A stretch of 64,000 nt of DNA from Algoriphagus sp. A40 (GCF_002002735.1 NZ_MUNY01000078.1:62001-126000); one strand, 5' to 3'. Positions 43,989-53,015 are shown, counted from the stretch's first letter. The notes: generated by a model not told the origin, from the letters alone. Numbers and translations: made by a program.

Positions 43989-44859
43989 ACACCAAAGCCT
44001 TATGGGGTAAATATCCCTTTGCCTCAGTTTTTACCAAAAACACATCTCCGCTGATGTGATACTTTATCAAATCCTCCGGAGAAAGATTTTCCTGGGCAGT
44101 GGTTATGAGCAAGTGGTCCAAATTTTCTCCTCCAAAACAGCAGGATGTCACATGAGGTACTGGAACCTCGATTTTTTCCAAGAGTTGACCTGAATTGGGA
44201 TTCCAGCGATAAACACCCGAACCACCATAATGAGCGACCCAAAGCATCCCCTCCCGGTCGATACACATCCCGTCTGGAGTTCCAAGAGATTTGGGTACCT
44301 CGACTGCAAGTCTCCTGAATCTGATTTCCCCTGACTCCAGATCATAATCAAATTCATTGATCTGCTGCGTGGGACTGTCAATAAAATAGAATGTCCGGTT
44401 GTCCTCAGTCCAGGCCATTCCGTTGGAAATGGTCAGATCGGAAAGCATTTTGGAAGGGGCTAAATCCGTTCCGATTCGATAGAGTGAACCTGCACCCTGA
44501 GTGAATTTTGTGCTCAGGGTGCCGATCCAGATTCTGCCGGCAGGGTCAACTTTTCCGTCGTTGAATCGGTGCAATTCCAAGTCATGTTCAACCTCACTTA
44601 TCCATTCCAATTCCTCAGTTTTTGGATCAAAACGTGCCAATTTACGGCCTATTCCTAGAATAAGTTTATGGTTTTGACCTTCCAAAACTACCGTCAGTCG
44701 GTCAGAGAAATTCCAATTTCGGGTTGATCCAGTCGCTAATTGGTGCTCGAAAAGTTTTCCGTTTTCGATATCGACCCAATAAAAGCTTCCTCTTTCGGAA
44801 TGCCAATAAGGGCCTTCACCTAGGAAGCATTGGGATGGGAAAAGGTGATTTGCTTTCAT
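43987..44859 (-). CDS. SMP-30/gluconolactonase-family protein
   Basis: This 290-residue six-bladed beta-propeller shows the SMP-30/luciferin-regenerating signature: FLGEGPYWHSERG near the start (Glu metal ligand), RIWIGTLSTK, ISNGMAWTEDNRTFYFIDS and GTPDGMCIDREGMLWVAHYGG. Members are Ca/Zn-dependent lactonases that open sugar lactones to aldonic acids. It is the last gene of the minus-strand cluster but is separated from the isomerase gene by 136 bp that contain dispersed-repeat fragments, so it may have its own promoter. The substrate is presumably a sugar lactone made by one of the upstream dehydrogenases; this is inference. Confidence 0.86.
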   Translation of the reverse strand: MKANHLFPSQCFLGEGPYWHSERGSFYWVDIENGKLFEHQLATGSTRNWNFSDRLTVVLEGQNHKLILGIGRKLARFDPKTEELEWISEVEHDLELHRFNDGKVDPAGRIWIGTLSTKFTQGAGSLYRIGTDLAPSKMLSDLTISNGMAWTEDNRTFYFIDSPTQQINEFDYDLESGEIRFRRLAVEVPKSLGTPDGMCIDREGMLWVAHYGGSGVYRWNPNSGQLLEKIEVPVPHVTSCCFGGENLDHLLITTAQENLSPEDLIKYHISGDVFLVKTEAKGYLPHKALV

Positions 44860-44860
44860 T

Positions 44861-44885
44861 TTTTGTCAACAGTCTATCGACTTGG
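44861..44885. repeat. Dispersed GTCAACAGTC repeat, copy 3 (partial)
   Basis: TTTTGTCAACAGTCTATCGA lies 1 bp upstream of the lactonase start, in the same orientation and position as the copies before the genes at 30755 and 55470. Confidence 0.5.
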
Positions 44886-44995
44886 TGCTTCATCAAGGTC
44901 AGAGAAATTTCTAAACTTAAGGTATAAATTTTGACTTAAAAGAAAAGATTTTGTCCTAGTAATCCTTAAACAAGTCGACTGTAATCTGTAGACTA

Positions 44996-45880
44996 TTAAT
45001 GCCAGTATTGCGCGATCTTTTTCTTCAAAAAGGCAACGCTTCGCTCAAGTTGATCCATACCATCCACTCCGTCTTCGATGCTGATCCAATTGTCAAAGCC
45101 AACTCTTTTCAATTCAGTGAAAATGGCATCGTAGTCATTCATTCCTTTGCCGATTTCTCCGTGACTGAGCATTTTTGCATAGCCCACCGCTCCTCCTTCC
45201 ACCTTTCGAAGGTCCTCTATCGACCCGTACTTGAGGAAACGGTCGCTGGCATGCATCGTCACTACTCTTTCCGAAACATCATACAACAAATCCAGCGGAT
45301 CTTCGCCAGCAAGGAAAGTATTGCTCGGATCGTAATTGACCCCGAAGTTGGGATGGTGAATGCTGTTGACCAATTTGGTGAAAATGGCTCGCTTTTGTGC
45401 AAATTCCGGATATTCCCAGAAGTCATCCTTGTAGTGATTTTCGATGATCAGCGTGATACCCAAGGATTGAGCATAAGGCAAACATGCCTCAATGCAATCT
45501 TTTGCCAAATTGATTCCTTCGTCAATGGACAATTCCGGACGATATTGGCCCGAAAGCACGCGGCAGTATTTTCCGCCGAGGACGTCGGTCATTTCGATCC
45601 AGCGTTTCTGCTTTTCAATTTCTTTCTCACGGAAGGCTTTGTCGCGATGGGTAAAGTCCGGCGAGCAGCACATCATCGGGATGACCATGCCCTCATTTTC
45701 TACCATTCGGCGGAATTGAGGCCAGTTTTTCTCATTTTCCATTTCCAGAAATCCGGCGTACCATTCCAGCCCGTCGATTTCCAAAGGTGCCGCCAGTTTG
45801 ACCCAGTCGGCGATTTTCATACTTCCGTCTTTGCAAAGGGCCTGCATAAAGGCCTTGGGAAATGCTGCTAATTTTGGCAT
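44996..45880 (-). CDS. Sugar phosphate isomerase/epimerase-like TIM-barrel protein
   Basis: This 294-residue TIM-barrel protein of the AP-endonuclease-2/xylose-isomerase-like family has IDGLEWYAG (Glu), ITLIIENHYKD (Glu and His), NFGVNYDPSNT (Asp), TMHASDRF (His) and WISIEDGVD (Glu) along the strands, a plausible metal site. Such proteins isomerise or epimerise sugars, or act in inositol and keto-sugar catabolism. The substrate is not known. It is the fourth gene of the cluster, 24 bp after the SDR gene, with no signal peptide. Confidence 0.82.
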   Translation of the reverse strand: MPKLAAFPKAFMQALCKDGSMKIADWVKLAAPLEIDGLEWYAGFLEMENEKNWPQFRRMVENEGMVIPMMCCSPDFTHRDKAFREKEIEKQKRWIEMTDVLGGKYCRVLSGQYRPELSIDEGINLAKDCIEACLPYAQSLGITLIIENHYKDDFWEYPEFAQKRAIFTKLVNSIHHPNFGVNYDPSNTFLAGEDPLDLLYDVSERVVTMHASDRFLKYGSIEDLRKVEGGAVGYAKMLSHGEIGKGMNDYDAIFTELKRVGFDNWISIEDGVDGMDQLERSVAFLKKKIAQYWH

Positions 45881-45904
45881 TTTGAATGTCTGTTTTTCTG
45901 GTAA

Positions 45905-46696
45905 TTACTTGATTGTGCTGGTGTCTTTGGGGGCATTTCTGCCGATCATCGGGTATTGCTCGAGATCTACTACCTGACCGCTGATTGGGCCGCTTTCGTC
46001 CGAAAGCCAATAAATGACCGCTGCGGCAATCTCCTCCGGCCAGAGAATTCTTCCAGCCGGGGCATAGATGTCTGGCAGACCTTCGTACCAGGTTTCGGAA
46101 AGTCCGTGATCTTTCTTTCGCTCGCGTTCGCGCTCGGTTAGAACCCACCCCGGGTTGATCTGATTCACCCGGACACCATATTCCCGGATCAAAGCATCCC
46201 CGAGATTACGGGTCATAGTCATCAAGCCACCTTTTGAAATAGAATAGGCAAGCAAATTGGGTTCACCGCTCCAGGCATTGACTGATCCAATGTTGAGGAC
46301 ACAGCCCTTATTTTTTGTGAGTTCAGGAAGTGCTTCCTGAATCAGGAGAAAAGGAGAAATCGTATTGATGTCCAGGATTTTTTGGAGAAAAGCCCGATCG
46401 GTGTTTTCCACATTGGAGGTAATGACCCAAGCGGCATTGTTGACCACTGCATCCAGTTTGCCAAAAGTGTTTACGGCAAGCTGAACCAAGCGCTCTGGAC
46501 ATCCTTCTGCGGAAATATCTTCGTGGTGAAAAACTGCATTTTCAGCTCCGATCTCTTCCAGGACTTCCAAGCCTAAAAACTCCTCCAGACCATGAAGCAC
46601 GACTTTGGCACCTTCGGCCACACAACGTTTTGCGATGGCTTTGCCGATCCCAGTCGTACTGCCGGTGACAATAATGACTTTGCCCTTAAGTCTCAT
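45905..46696 (-). CDS. SDR-family oxidoreductase
   Basis: This 263-residue classical short-chain dehydrogenase has the cofactor motif VTGSTTGIGKAIAKR near residues 10-24, the NNAAWV block, and the catalytic Ser, Tyr and Lys in NIGSVNAWS and YSISKGG. It oxidises or reduces a hydroxyl or keto group with NAD(P). With the medium-chain dehydrogenase it makes two oxidation steps in one operon. The substrate is not visible. It starts 1 bp after the stop of the dehydrogenase gene at 46698. Confidence 0.92.
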   Translation of the reverse strand: MRLKGKVIIVTGSTTGIGKAIAKRCVAEGAKVVLHGLEEFLGLEVLEEIGAENAVFHHEDISAEGCPERLVQLAVNTFGKLDAVVNNAAWVITSNVENTDRAFLQKILDINTISPFLLIQEALPELTKNKGCVLNIGSVNAWSGEPNLLAYSISKGGLMTMTRNLGDALIREYGVRVNQINPGWVLTERERERKKDHGLSETWYEGLPDIYAPAGRILWPEEIAAAVIYWLSDESGPISGQVVDLEQYPMIGRNAPKDTSTIK

Positions 46697-46697
46697 A

Positions 46698-47741
46698 TCA
46701 GACCGGTTTGAGAACTGATTTTACAACTTGTCCTGAATGCATTTTTTCAAAAGCCTCATGCCATTCGGTAATCGGCCAAACGCCTCCGATGATTGGTTTC
46801 ACATTCAAAGCACCGCTCGCAAGAAGGGCGATAACTCTCTCCCAAATCGGCCAGTTGTGGCTGAAACTTCCCTGAAGACGGATGTTTTTCTGCACGATTG
46901 GATCAATGGAAAAATTGAGCGGCTGAGGACCCCATCCCACTTTGGTAATCTGACCGTTTGGACGGACAATTTTCATGGCGATTTTTAGCGTGATGCTGTG
47001 GCCAGCTGCGTCGATAATCAGGTCAGCGCCCAATCCGTCACGTTTTTTTGCCCAAGCCTCAGCTGCATCTTCACCGATCAGAGGCTCACAACCATAAGCC
47101 TGCTTGGCGATCTCCAATCTAGCCCGATCACCTTCCAAACCAAGGAGTCCAACCTCAGCTCCGCAAAGTCGAGCCATTGCTGCGCAAAGAATACCGATTG
47201 TCCCCGGTCCAATGACTATCACCCGATCTCCGGGTTTGATGCTGGAATTTCCTACCACTGAATTGTAGGCAACACAACAAGGTTCGGTCAGGCAAGCCTC
47301 CTCAAATGAAAGATTTGCAGGCACGTTGTGCAGGCATCTTGCAGGCACCCGGACAAAGCGGGTCATTGCTCCGTTTACACCATATCCAAATCCTTTTCGG
47401 GTTGGGTCCAGGTTATAAAGTCCGACTTTGCTCATCGGGTTTTGGGTATCGATCACAGCGGCAGTCTCAGAGACCACCCGGTCACCGACTTTCCAGCCGG
47501 ATACCCTGGAACCTAAGGCGGCGATTTTTCCGCCAAACTCATGACCCAAAACAACAGGGTAATTTACTGGCCAGCTATGGTCAGAGGTCCACTGGTGGAG
47601 GTCACTTCCGCATACGCCGACGTTTTCTACCTCCAAGAGGATATCTTCGTCTCCGATCTCAGGGACTGGGATTTCTCGGATTTCAACAGAATATTTTTGT
47701 TCGGAGTAATTTACTACTGCCGCGTTTTTTGAGCTGGACAT
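46698..47741 (-). CDS. Medium-chain dehydrogenase (threonine/sorbitol type) lacking the structural zinc lobe
   Basis: This 347-residue MDR protein has Cys44 in GVCGSD and His67-Glu68 in GHEF, the usual catalytic zinc ligands, and the cofactor motif VIGPGTIGILCAAMAR. Members with the second, structural zinc have four cysteines between residues 90 and 120. Here that stretch (SETAAVIDTQNPM and onward to NLDPTRKG) has none, so the structural zinc is lost while the catalytic site is kept. It oxidises polyols or secondary alcohols with NAD in related proteins. It is the second gene of the operon, 4 bp after the HUMPS-like gene. Confidence 0.88.
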   Translation of the reverse strand: MSSSKNAAVVNYSEQKYSVEIREIPVPEIGDEDILLEVENVGVCGSDLHQWTSDHSWPVNYPVVLGHEFGGKIAALGSRVSGWKVGDRVVSETAAVIDTQNPMSKVGLYNLDPTRKGFGYGVNGAMTRFVRVPARCLHNVPANLSFEEACLTEPCCVAYNSVVGNSSIKPGDRVIVIGPGTIGILCAAMARLCGAEVGLLGLEGDRARLEIAKQAYGCEPLIGEDAAEAWAKKRDGLGADLIIDAAGHSITLKIAMKIVRPNGQITKVGWGPQPLNFSIDPIVQKNIRLQGSFSHNWPIWERVIALLASGALNVKPIIGGVWPITEWHEAFEKMHSGQVVKSVLKPV

Positions 47742-47745
47742 GGGA

Positions 47746-48453
47746 TTAGGCTTTTAGTGGAAAAATAGTTTGTTGGGCATGAATTGCTTCACAGATCATT
47801 CGAAGTGAAGCTTCCAAATTTCCGTCGGCAGTTTTGAAAGAATCAGCATCGATGGTCAAAGGCGCACCGAGTACCACCAGTGGTGCTCCGTATTGCGGGC
47901 ATTTGATCGCCTGCTCCAGGGAAAGTCCTCCAACAGCCTGAACTGGGATATTCACTGCTGCTACCACTTCACGAAGTTGGTCCAATGGACTTGGCATGCG
48001 ATGACCGGCAGCTGCTAGTCCCCTGCGCTCATCATATCCGATGTGGTGAATTACAAAATCGCAACCGAGGTCTTCCAAAAATTTCGCTCCTTCGATCATA
48101 TCCGGGCAAATCATATTGTCGCCCATTACTTTGACACCAAAGTCTTTGCCTGCTTTGACCACACATTTGATGGTTTCTGCATGGGCTCTTGCCATCACCA
48201 CGACGTGAGTTGCTCCGGCTTTTGCCATCATTTCAGCTTCCAAGTATCCTCCGTCCATGGTTTTGAGATCAGCCACAATGGGTACACCCGGGAATGCTTC
48301 TCTCAGCTTTCTTACTCCATGAAGGCCTTCTGCCAAAATTAGTGGTGTGCCGGCCTCGAGCCAGTCCACTCCGGCTCTCATTGCCAAAGCGGCGGTTTCC
48401 AGGGCCTCATCGATATTCGTCAGATCCAGGGAAATCTGTACAATAGGTTTCAT
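47746..48453 (-). CDS. OMPDC-superfamily (HUMPS-like) decarboxylase or aldolase
   Basis: This 235-residue TIM barrel of the orotidine-phosphate decarboxylase superfamily resembles 3-hexulose-6-phosphate synthase and 3-keto-L-gulonate-6-phosphate decarboxylase: LEAGTPL at 32-38 and the signature ADLKTMDGG at 61-69, where Asp62, Lys64 and Asp67 form the DxKxxD catalytic set. In the last strand, where phosphate-binding relatives have a Gly-Arg before the final helix (as I recall it), this protein has LGAPLTIDADSF, so the phosphate-gripping Arg is not visible. It heads an operon of two dehydrogenases and a TIM-barrel isomerase. The substrate is unknown and may be unphosphorylated. Confidence 0.82.
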   Translation of the reverse strand: MKPIVQISLDLTNIDEALETAALAMRAGVDWLEAGTPLILAEGLHGVRKLREAFPGVPIVADLKTMDGGYLEAEMMAKAGATHVVVMARAHAETIKCVVKAGKDFGVKVMGDNMICPDMIEGAKFLEDLGCDFVIHHIGYDERRGLAAAGHRMPSPLDQLREVVAAVNIPVQAVGGLSLEQAIKCPQYGAPLVVLGAPLTIDADSFKTADGNLEASLRMICEAIHAQQTIFPLKA

Positions 48454-48685
48454 ATTTTCTATGGGTTTGAATTAATTAGCCGGTGCTTAATTTATGGATT
48501 ATTCCGTCAGATAATACCCCGAACTATCCTGAAAGGACTATTCCACAAGAGACACTTCCAAGCTTAATTTTTTGTTGAAATGTTTTTTTTTCTGATGCCA
48601 GCTGTTTTTGCTTATCTCTCATTTTTTTGAGTAGTGGGTTTTTTCAGGAGAAATAAAAATTGAAATTCGAGCCTTCTCCCAGCTT

Positions 48686-49744
48686 ATGTCAGTCAGCCAG
48701 TTTTTAAAAAATAAATTCAGAAAATCAAGGAAAAGAAGGTGGAATCGCCTCTATGACCAAAGTCATATCAGTCGAGTCGATATGGGCCTGCAGGTCCTAG
48801 CCAAGCAAGGGCGGACCCTTTCCGTGACCAATGAAAAAAAAGCCGAGGAATATGCGATAACTGTGTTGGGATCGGCGGATTTTGCTCCCTGGCTGAAGTT
48901 ATACACTGCATTCCGGGGGGAATTTCTGGAAGGCTGGATTCCGGATAACTACCTGGGCAGGGTGGTTTGCCCGGCGATCAATGGGAATTTCCGGGATATC
49001 GGGCGCCTGAAAACCCTTTCGCGCAGGATTCTGCAGGCAGAGGCACTTCCTGATTTGGTTTATTGCATCAGAGGAAGCTGGATCACAGTAATAGGGGAGA
49101 CGCTGGACTTTGCCCGGATCAAGACTTTCTTGTTTGACCAATACCCGGTCGTTTTTCTCAAAAAGGACTACTCCCTGCAGGGAAACGGGGTCGTGAAGCT
49201 TGACTCAGATAAATTCTCCGAATTTGATTTCAAATCTGCGGGAGATTTTGTGATTCAGGCTCCCATTCGGCAGCATGCTTTTTTCGAAGAAATCAGTCCG
49301 GGAAGTGTAGCCACACTCCGAATTACGACGGTAAAACTTGCCAGCAAGCCTGCTGTAAACCGGCTCACAACCTTGAGAGTAGGTAGGCTGGGAATGGAGT
49401 ATATCTATACTTCAGATTGTATTCGCGTTCCGGTTTACTCAAACGATGGGAGTTTTTATCATCAGGCAATCAGTCCGGACTGGACGGTTTTGGAAGTTCA
49501 TCCCGATACTCAGGTTCCATTTGAGGGAAGGACCATACCTGAATTTGCCAAGGCAGTGAGGCTTTGTGAACAGTTGCATGACAGGTTTGCCCACTTTGAA
49601 CTGATTGGTTGGGATGTGTCCATCGAACAAAGCGGTGAGGTGAAAATCATGGAATGGAACACAGACGAACCCGGAATTGTATTTTCAGAGGCTGCCATTG
49701 GACCGCATTTCAGGGAGCTTGGATGGGAAAAACTTTGTAAATAG
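48686..49744 (+). CDS. ATP-grasp protein, sugar-transfer-associated type
   Basis: This 352-residue protein has a basic N-terminus (LKNKFRKSRKRRWNRLYD) and an ATP-grasp-like core: FLKKDYSLQGNGVVKLD near residue 155, DFVIQAPIRQH near 188, ATLRITTVKL near 208, and the C-terminal ELIGWDVSIEQSGEVKIMEWN with the metal-binding E/N pair. It resembles ATP-grasp proteins linked to polysaccharide synthesis (annotated as sugar-transfer associated). They ligate acyl or amino groups with ATP; the substrate is unknown. It is divergent from the HUMPS-like operon, 232 bp away, and stands alone. Confidence 0.75.
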   Translation: MSVSQFLKNKFRKSRKRRWNRLYDQSHISRVDMGLQVLAKQGRTLSVTNEKKAEEYAITVLGSADFAPWLKLYTAFRGEFLEGWIPDNYLGRVVCPAINGNFRDIGRLKTLSRRILQAEALPDLVYCIRGSWITVIGETLDFARIKTFLFDQYPVVFLKKDYSLQGNGVVKLDSDKFSEFDFKSAGDFVIQAPIRQHAFFEEISPGSVATLRITTVKLASKPAVNRLTTLRVGRLGMEYIYTSDCIRVPVYSNDGSFYHQAISPDWTVLEVHPDTQVPFEGRTIPEFAKAVRLCEQLHDRFAHFELIGWDVSIEQSGEVKIMEWNTDEPGIVFSEAAIGPHFRELGWEKLCK

Positions 49745-49753
49745 GGCAAAAAA

Positions 49754-49781
49754 AACCCTGAGTTAAATTCAACTCAGGGTT
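49754..49781. terminator. Terminator between the ATP-grasp and PEGA genes
   Basis: AACCCTGAGTT, loop AAATTC, AACTCAGGGTT: a perfect 11-bp stem with an A-run to the left, which is a U-tract for the minus-strand PEGA gene. Confidence 0.85.
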
Positions 49782-49808
49782 CAAAATGAATTTTAAATTC
49801 TCCTAAAA

Positions 49809-51137
49809 TTACTGAAGACGTGCCTGAATCTCTTGGATCAACCCATCGTATTTTTTCAAAATTCGGGCCCAATCCTGGAATTTCTCATCGTCCTTCACTG
49901 TGACAGCATTTTGTCCGTCGAGGAATGCTTCCTGACTGATTAGTTTGACAGCATAGGCAATCTGGTCGGTATTACCTCCTGTGGAGACGATGACACGGGT
50001 CCGGATGATGCTGGACTGGAAGTTTTGAACCTGCCAGGAGGTAGTCAGGTAGCCGGTGTTGTAGTCAACAGTTTCGAGAATGTCGAAATAGCCAGTGATA
50101 ATCGAGCTTAGGATTTTCCAGGATTCCTCCGGTGTGATTCCTGCTTTTACAGGAACGGTGATCCTTACGTTTGCCAAATCTGAAGAAACCGAAGAAGTAT
50201 AGGCCTCATCCACTGCCATTTCCAGAAAATCCGAAGCCGGTGGTTCCTGCATGTTGGCCTGGTTGCAGTAGTTTTTCATGTACCGGATAAATCCGTCTTT
50301 GGTGATTCTTACCTCCACGCAGGCATTTTTTGGGACTTTCAAGTCATAAGATCCATTGCCGACACGCTTTCCGCCGATTTCAATTGCTGCGTCATTTGGT
50401 GCAGTTGTGATTTTCACCAATCTGTCTTCAAGAAGTGCTTTGTCTCTCACCGGAGGTTCAGGATCACCTTCTTTGTTACAGATTACTTTTTCGTAATTGA
50501 CATAGCCATCCTTGGTGACAGTGATGGTAACACAATCACCCAATGGAATATTGATGTCCTGATTTCCTCTGCCCATTGAAATTCCGTTGGCTGCCACCAC
50601 AGCATCCGCAGGGGAGACTTCAAGTCTTACCTGTCGATCCTTCAGGGTAAAGTGATCCTTCATGGGCGGGGTTTCCTTGTCAGCCTGATTGTAATAAACT
50701 TTAGTGGCAGTGACAAATCCCGGCTTTTTTACTTCAACTGTCAAAAAGCGATCCTTCTGGATATAGAGGTAAATGGCTTTGGTGCCGATTACCCGGCCGT
50801 CCACTAAGATTTCGGCATCAAAAGGCTCAGCGGTGACATCCACTTGTCTGGTGTCAAGAGCGATTCGCTGCTCTTTGTCCCATTTGAGGTCTTTGTTGTA
50901 CTCCTTAATGACCGGCTGGTAGCCTGGTTTGGTGATTTTTACACGATTTTTGGAATCCTTTTCAAGTTTTAGCTCTACGGTGCCGGTCCCCAATTCCTGC
51001 ATATCAGAATCATCATAGTCATTCAGCAAAATAAATTTTGCATCGGAATGATCCGCGGTAAGCATCAATTTTTGGGAGAAGGACGAGAAAGCAAAAAGGG
51101 TGAAAAAGATGAAAAGAGGTAATTGTTTGTATTGCAT
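49809..51137 (-). CDS. Secreted PEGA-repeat protein
   Basis: This 442-residue protein has a signal peptide (KQLPLFIFFTLFAFSSFSQ) and three clear PEGA-type repeats: VTAEPFDAEILVDGRVIG near residue 100, LEVSPADAVVAANGISMG near 175, and ITTAPNDAAIEIGGKRVG near 250, each followed by a V/KxGYxxY or KDGFxxY element. The last 120 residues form a different helix-beta domain (DSSVSSDLANVRITVPVK and onward), whose role is unknown. PEGA domains are thought to bind surface polymers or mediate protein contacts. It is a single gene, terminated before the ATP-grasp gene. Confidence 0.85.
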   Translation of the reverse strand: MQYKQLPLFIFFTLFAFSSFSQKLMLTADHSDAKFILLNDYDDSDMQELGTGTVELKLEKDSKNRVKITKPGYQPVIKEYNKDLKWDKEQRIALDTRQVDVTAEPFDAEILVDGRVIGTKAIYLYIQKDRFLTVEVKKPGFVTATKVYYNQADKETPPMKDHFTLKDRQVRLEVSPADAVVAANGISMGRGNQDINIPLGDCVTITVTKDGYVNYEKVICNKEGDPEPPVRDKALLEDRLVKITTAPNDAAIEIGGKRVGNGSYDLKVPKNACVEVRITKDGFIRYMKNYCNQANMQEPPASDFLEMAVDEAYTSSVSSDLANVRITVPVKAGITPEESWKILSSIITGYFDILETVDYNTGYLTTSWQVQNFQSSIIRTRVIVSTGGNTDQIAYAVKLISQEAFLDGQNAVTVKDDEKFQDWARILKKYDGLIQEIQARLQ

Positions 51138-51230
51138 ATTCTTTTGTTTGGGTAATTGAGAGGGGCAAATAATTCAATTAGAATTATTTATGCAAACCAA
51201 TCGTGTCAATAAAATTCAATTATTCTTTGT

Positions 51231-52301
51231 TCATGACCAAGCTTTCTTCAAGAAGTTCAACCAATTCCCGTGCAAGACCTTTTCTACGTCTGATTCAGAG
51301 TATCCTCTTTTGCGGAGTAGATCAGGGATTTTTTGAAGATCAGCAATGGATTCCAGGTCAGATGGGCTTTGTTCTGTACCAAAGGCTCCATCCAAATCCG
51401 AACCGATCCCGATATGGTTGGCATTTCCGGCGATCTGGCAAATGTGATCCATGTGATCCAGAACCGTTGAAATAGTCACGTTTCGTTCTTTGGGGGTAGA
51501 CTTTCCTCTTACCCATCCTGGACTTAACATCCATGCGTCAAAAGCCCCGCCGATCACCGCACCTCGGTCCACCAAAGCTTTTATCATTTCATCGGAAAAC
51601 TGTCGGTTGTGATCGACTAGCGCCCTCACATTGTTATGACTTGCCCAAACTGGACCCTGATAAATTTCCAAAGCATCCCAAAAAGCCAAATCGCAAAGGT
51701 GAGTCGTATCGAGAATGATCCCCAGTTCGTCCATTTTTTTGACCAGCTCTTTACCTTGTTGACTAAGCGGAGCTGAAGAATCAGTTCCGAATGCATATCG
51801 TCCGGGACCATAATGAGCCGGGCCTAAAGCCCGAAGTCCGCTTTCATAGGCTTTTTCCAAATAATTCAGATTTACAATTGAATCTGCACCTTCGAGTGAA
51901 AGAATAAATCCTACCGGCTTTTCGCCGACATCTTTTCCGTCATTCCAAAAAGTCAAATGATTGTCCAATTCCCCCAGATTTCGGATTTGGGCCATTTCGC
52001 CTTTTTCCACCATCGCTTGATACCAAGCTAGCTGACCCTGGGTTTGAGCCCAGGCCTGCTCGGCAGAATGCCAGCCGGGCAGCGGATTGTCGGGAGCGAC
52101 ATAGCGACCGATTTGAGTAGCGACGACTAAGCCGATGTTGCCTTTGCGCAGCTCAGGCAGGGAAACGGTCCCATTTCCGCGGTCAGGCTTATCGGTCAGG
52201 CCTTTTTCCCGGGCATTGATCTCGGAGACAGGCCTGGTGAGGTCCCGGTTCCACTCCAGAGCATTCATACTCAGGTCCAGATGAGCATCGATTGTAAACA
52301 T
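51231..52301 (-). CDS. M19-family (renal dipeptidase-like) metallopeptidase
   Basis: This 356-residue protein carries the M19 zinc site: His7 and Asp9 in IDAHLDLSM, SLEGADS (Glu), LDTTHLCD and WASHNNVRAL (His), with IGIGSDLDG at the C-terminal Asp. M19 enzymes cleave dipeptides, including ones with D-residues, and some act on other amides. No signal peptide is visible, so it is cytoplasmic. It starts 3 bp after the RsmI-like gene on the same strand, so the two share an operon. Confidence 0.9.
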   Translation of the reverse strand: MFTIDAHLDLSMNALEWNRDLTRPVSEINAREKGLTDKPDRGNGTVSLPELRKGNIGLVVATQIGRYVAPDNPLPGWHSAEQAWAQTQGQLAWYQAMVEKGEMAQIRNLGELDNHLTFWNDGKDVGEKPVGFILSLEGADSIVNLNYLEKAYESGLRALGPAHYGPGRYAFGTDSSAPLSQQGKELVKKMDELGIILDTTHLCDLAFWDALEIYQGPVWASHNNVRALVDHNRQFSDEMIKALVDRGAVIGGAFDAWMLSPGWVRGKSTPKERNVTISTVLDHMDHICQIAGNANHIGIGSDLDGAFGTEQSPSDLESIADLQKIPDLLRKRGYSESDVEKVLHGNWLNFLKKAWS

Positions 52302-52304
52302 GGC

Positions 52305-53015
52305 TTAGAAACTTTGAAGGATAAAAACTGTAGGGATTTTATGGAGGTCGATTGGAAATTTCTTCCAATCAGCAATCGTTTTTGTTTGGATAAATTCATC
52401 GGCTGCCGTCAGATTTTTTGCGATGCAAAGCTTGGTCTGTGGGGCCAAAGTTGCCAACAAGTCCTCCAGCAGCTGGTTGTTTCGGAAGGGAGTCTCCATG
52501 AAAATCTGGCTGCGTTTTTCGCGCAAAGATTCGGCTTCTAGTTTTTTCAAAGCGGCGGACCTTTCTTTTTTATCAATGGGCAAATACCCGTGAAAAGCGA
52601 ATGACTGGCCGGAAAATCCGGATCCCATCAGCGCCAAAAACATGGAACTAGGTCCGGAAATCGGGACAACTTGAATGTCTTTTTGATGGGCATAGGCTAC
52701 GGCCAAGGCCCCTGGATCGGCGATTCCCGGACAGCCTGCCTCCGAAATCACTCCGATATCCGCACCGTTCATCAGTGGTTGCATCAGGCGATTGATCGAC
52801 TCCGGAGGAGTTCCCTTATCCAGTACCTCCATGTGGATTTCTTCCAGATTGACTCCCAATTTCAGGCTGGAAATGTAGCGTCGGGCAGAGCGGGGATTCT
52901 CGACCAGGAAAATTTTGGTGTGAGCAATGACTTCCAGCACCTGGGGGGAAATGACCCAATGGGCTGTGTTTTCGGCCAAAACATTGGGAATTAAGAAGAG
53001 CTTTCCTTTGGGCAT
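52305..53015 (-). CDS. RsmI-like tetrapyrrole-methylase-fold SAM methyltransferase
   Basis: This 236-residue protein starts PKGKLFLIPNVLAENTAHWV and has GVISEAGCPGIADPGALAV, the RsmI-type SAM loop, and FHGYLPIDKKERSAAL near residue 140. RsmI methylates the ribose of C1402 of 16S rRNA; the Bacteroidota relatives are more distant and often only called SAM-dependent methyltransferase, so the rRNA target is inferred. It lies upstream of the M19 peptidase and overlaps neither neighbour. Confidence 0.8.
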   Translation of the reverse strand: MPKGKLFLIPNVLAENTAHWVISPQVLEVIAHTKIFLVENPRSARRYISSLKLGVNLEEIHMEVLDKGTPPESINRLMQPLMNGADIGVISEAGCPGIADPGALAVAYAHQKDIQVVPISGPSSMFLALMGSGFSGQSFAFHGYLPIDKKERSAALKKLEAESLREKRSQIFMETPFRNNQLLEDLLATLAPQTKLCIAKNLTAADEFIQTKTIADWKKFPIDLHKIPTVFILQSF

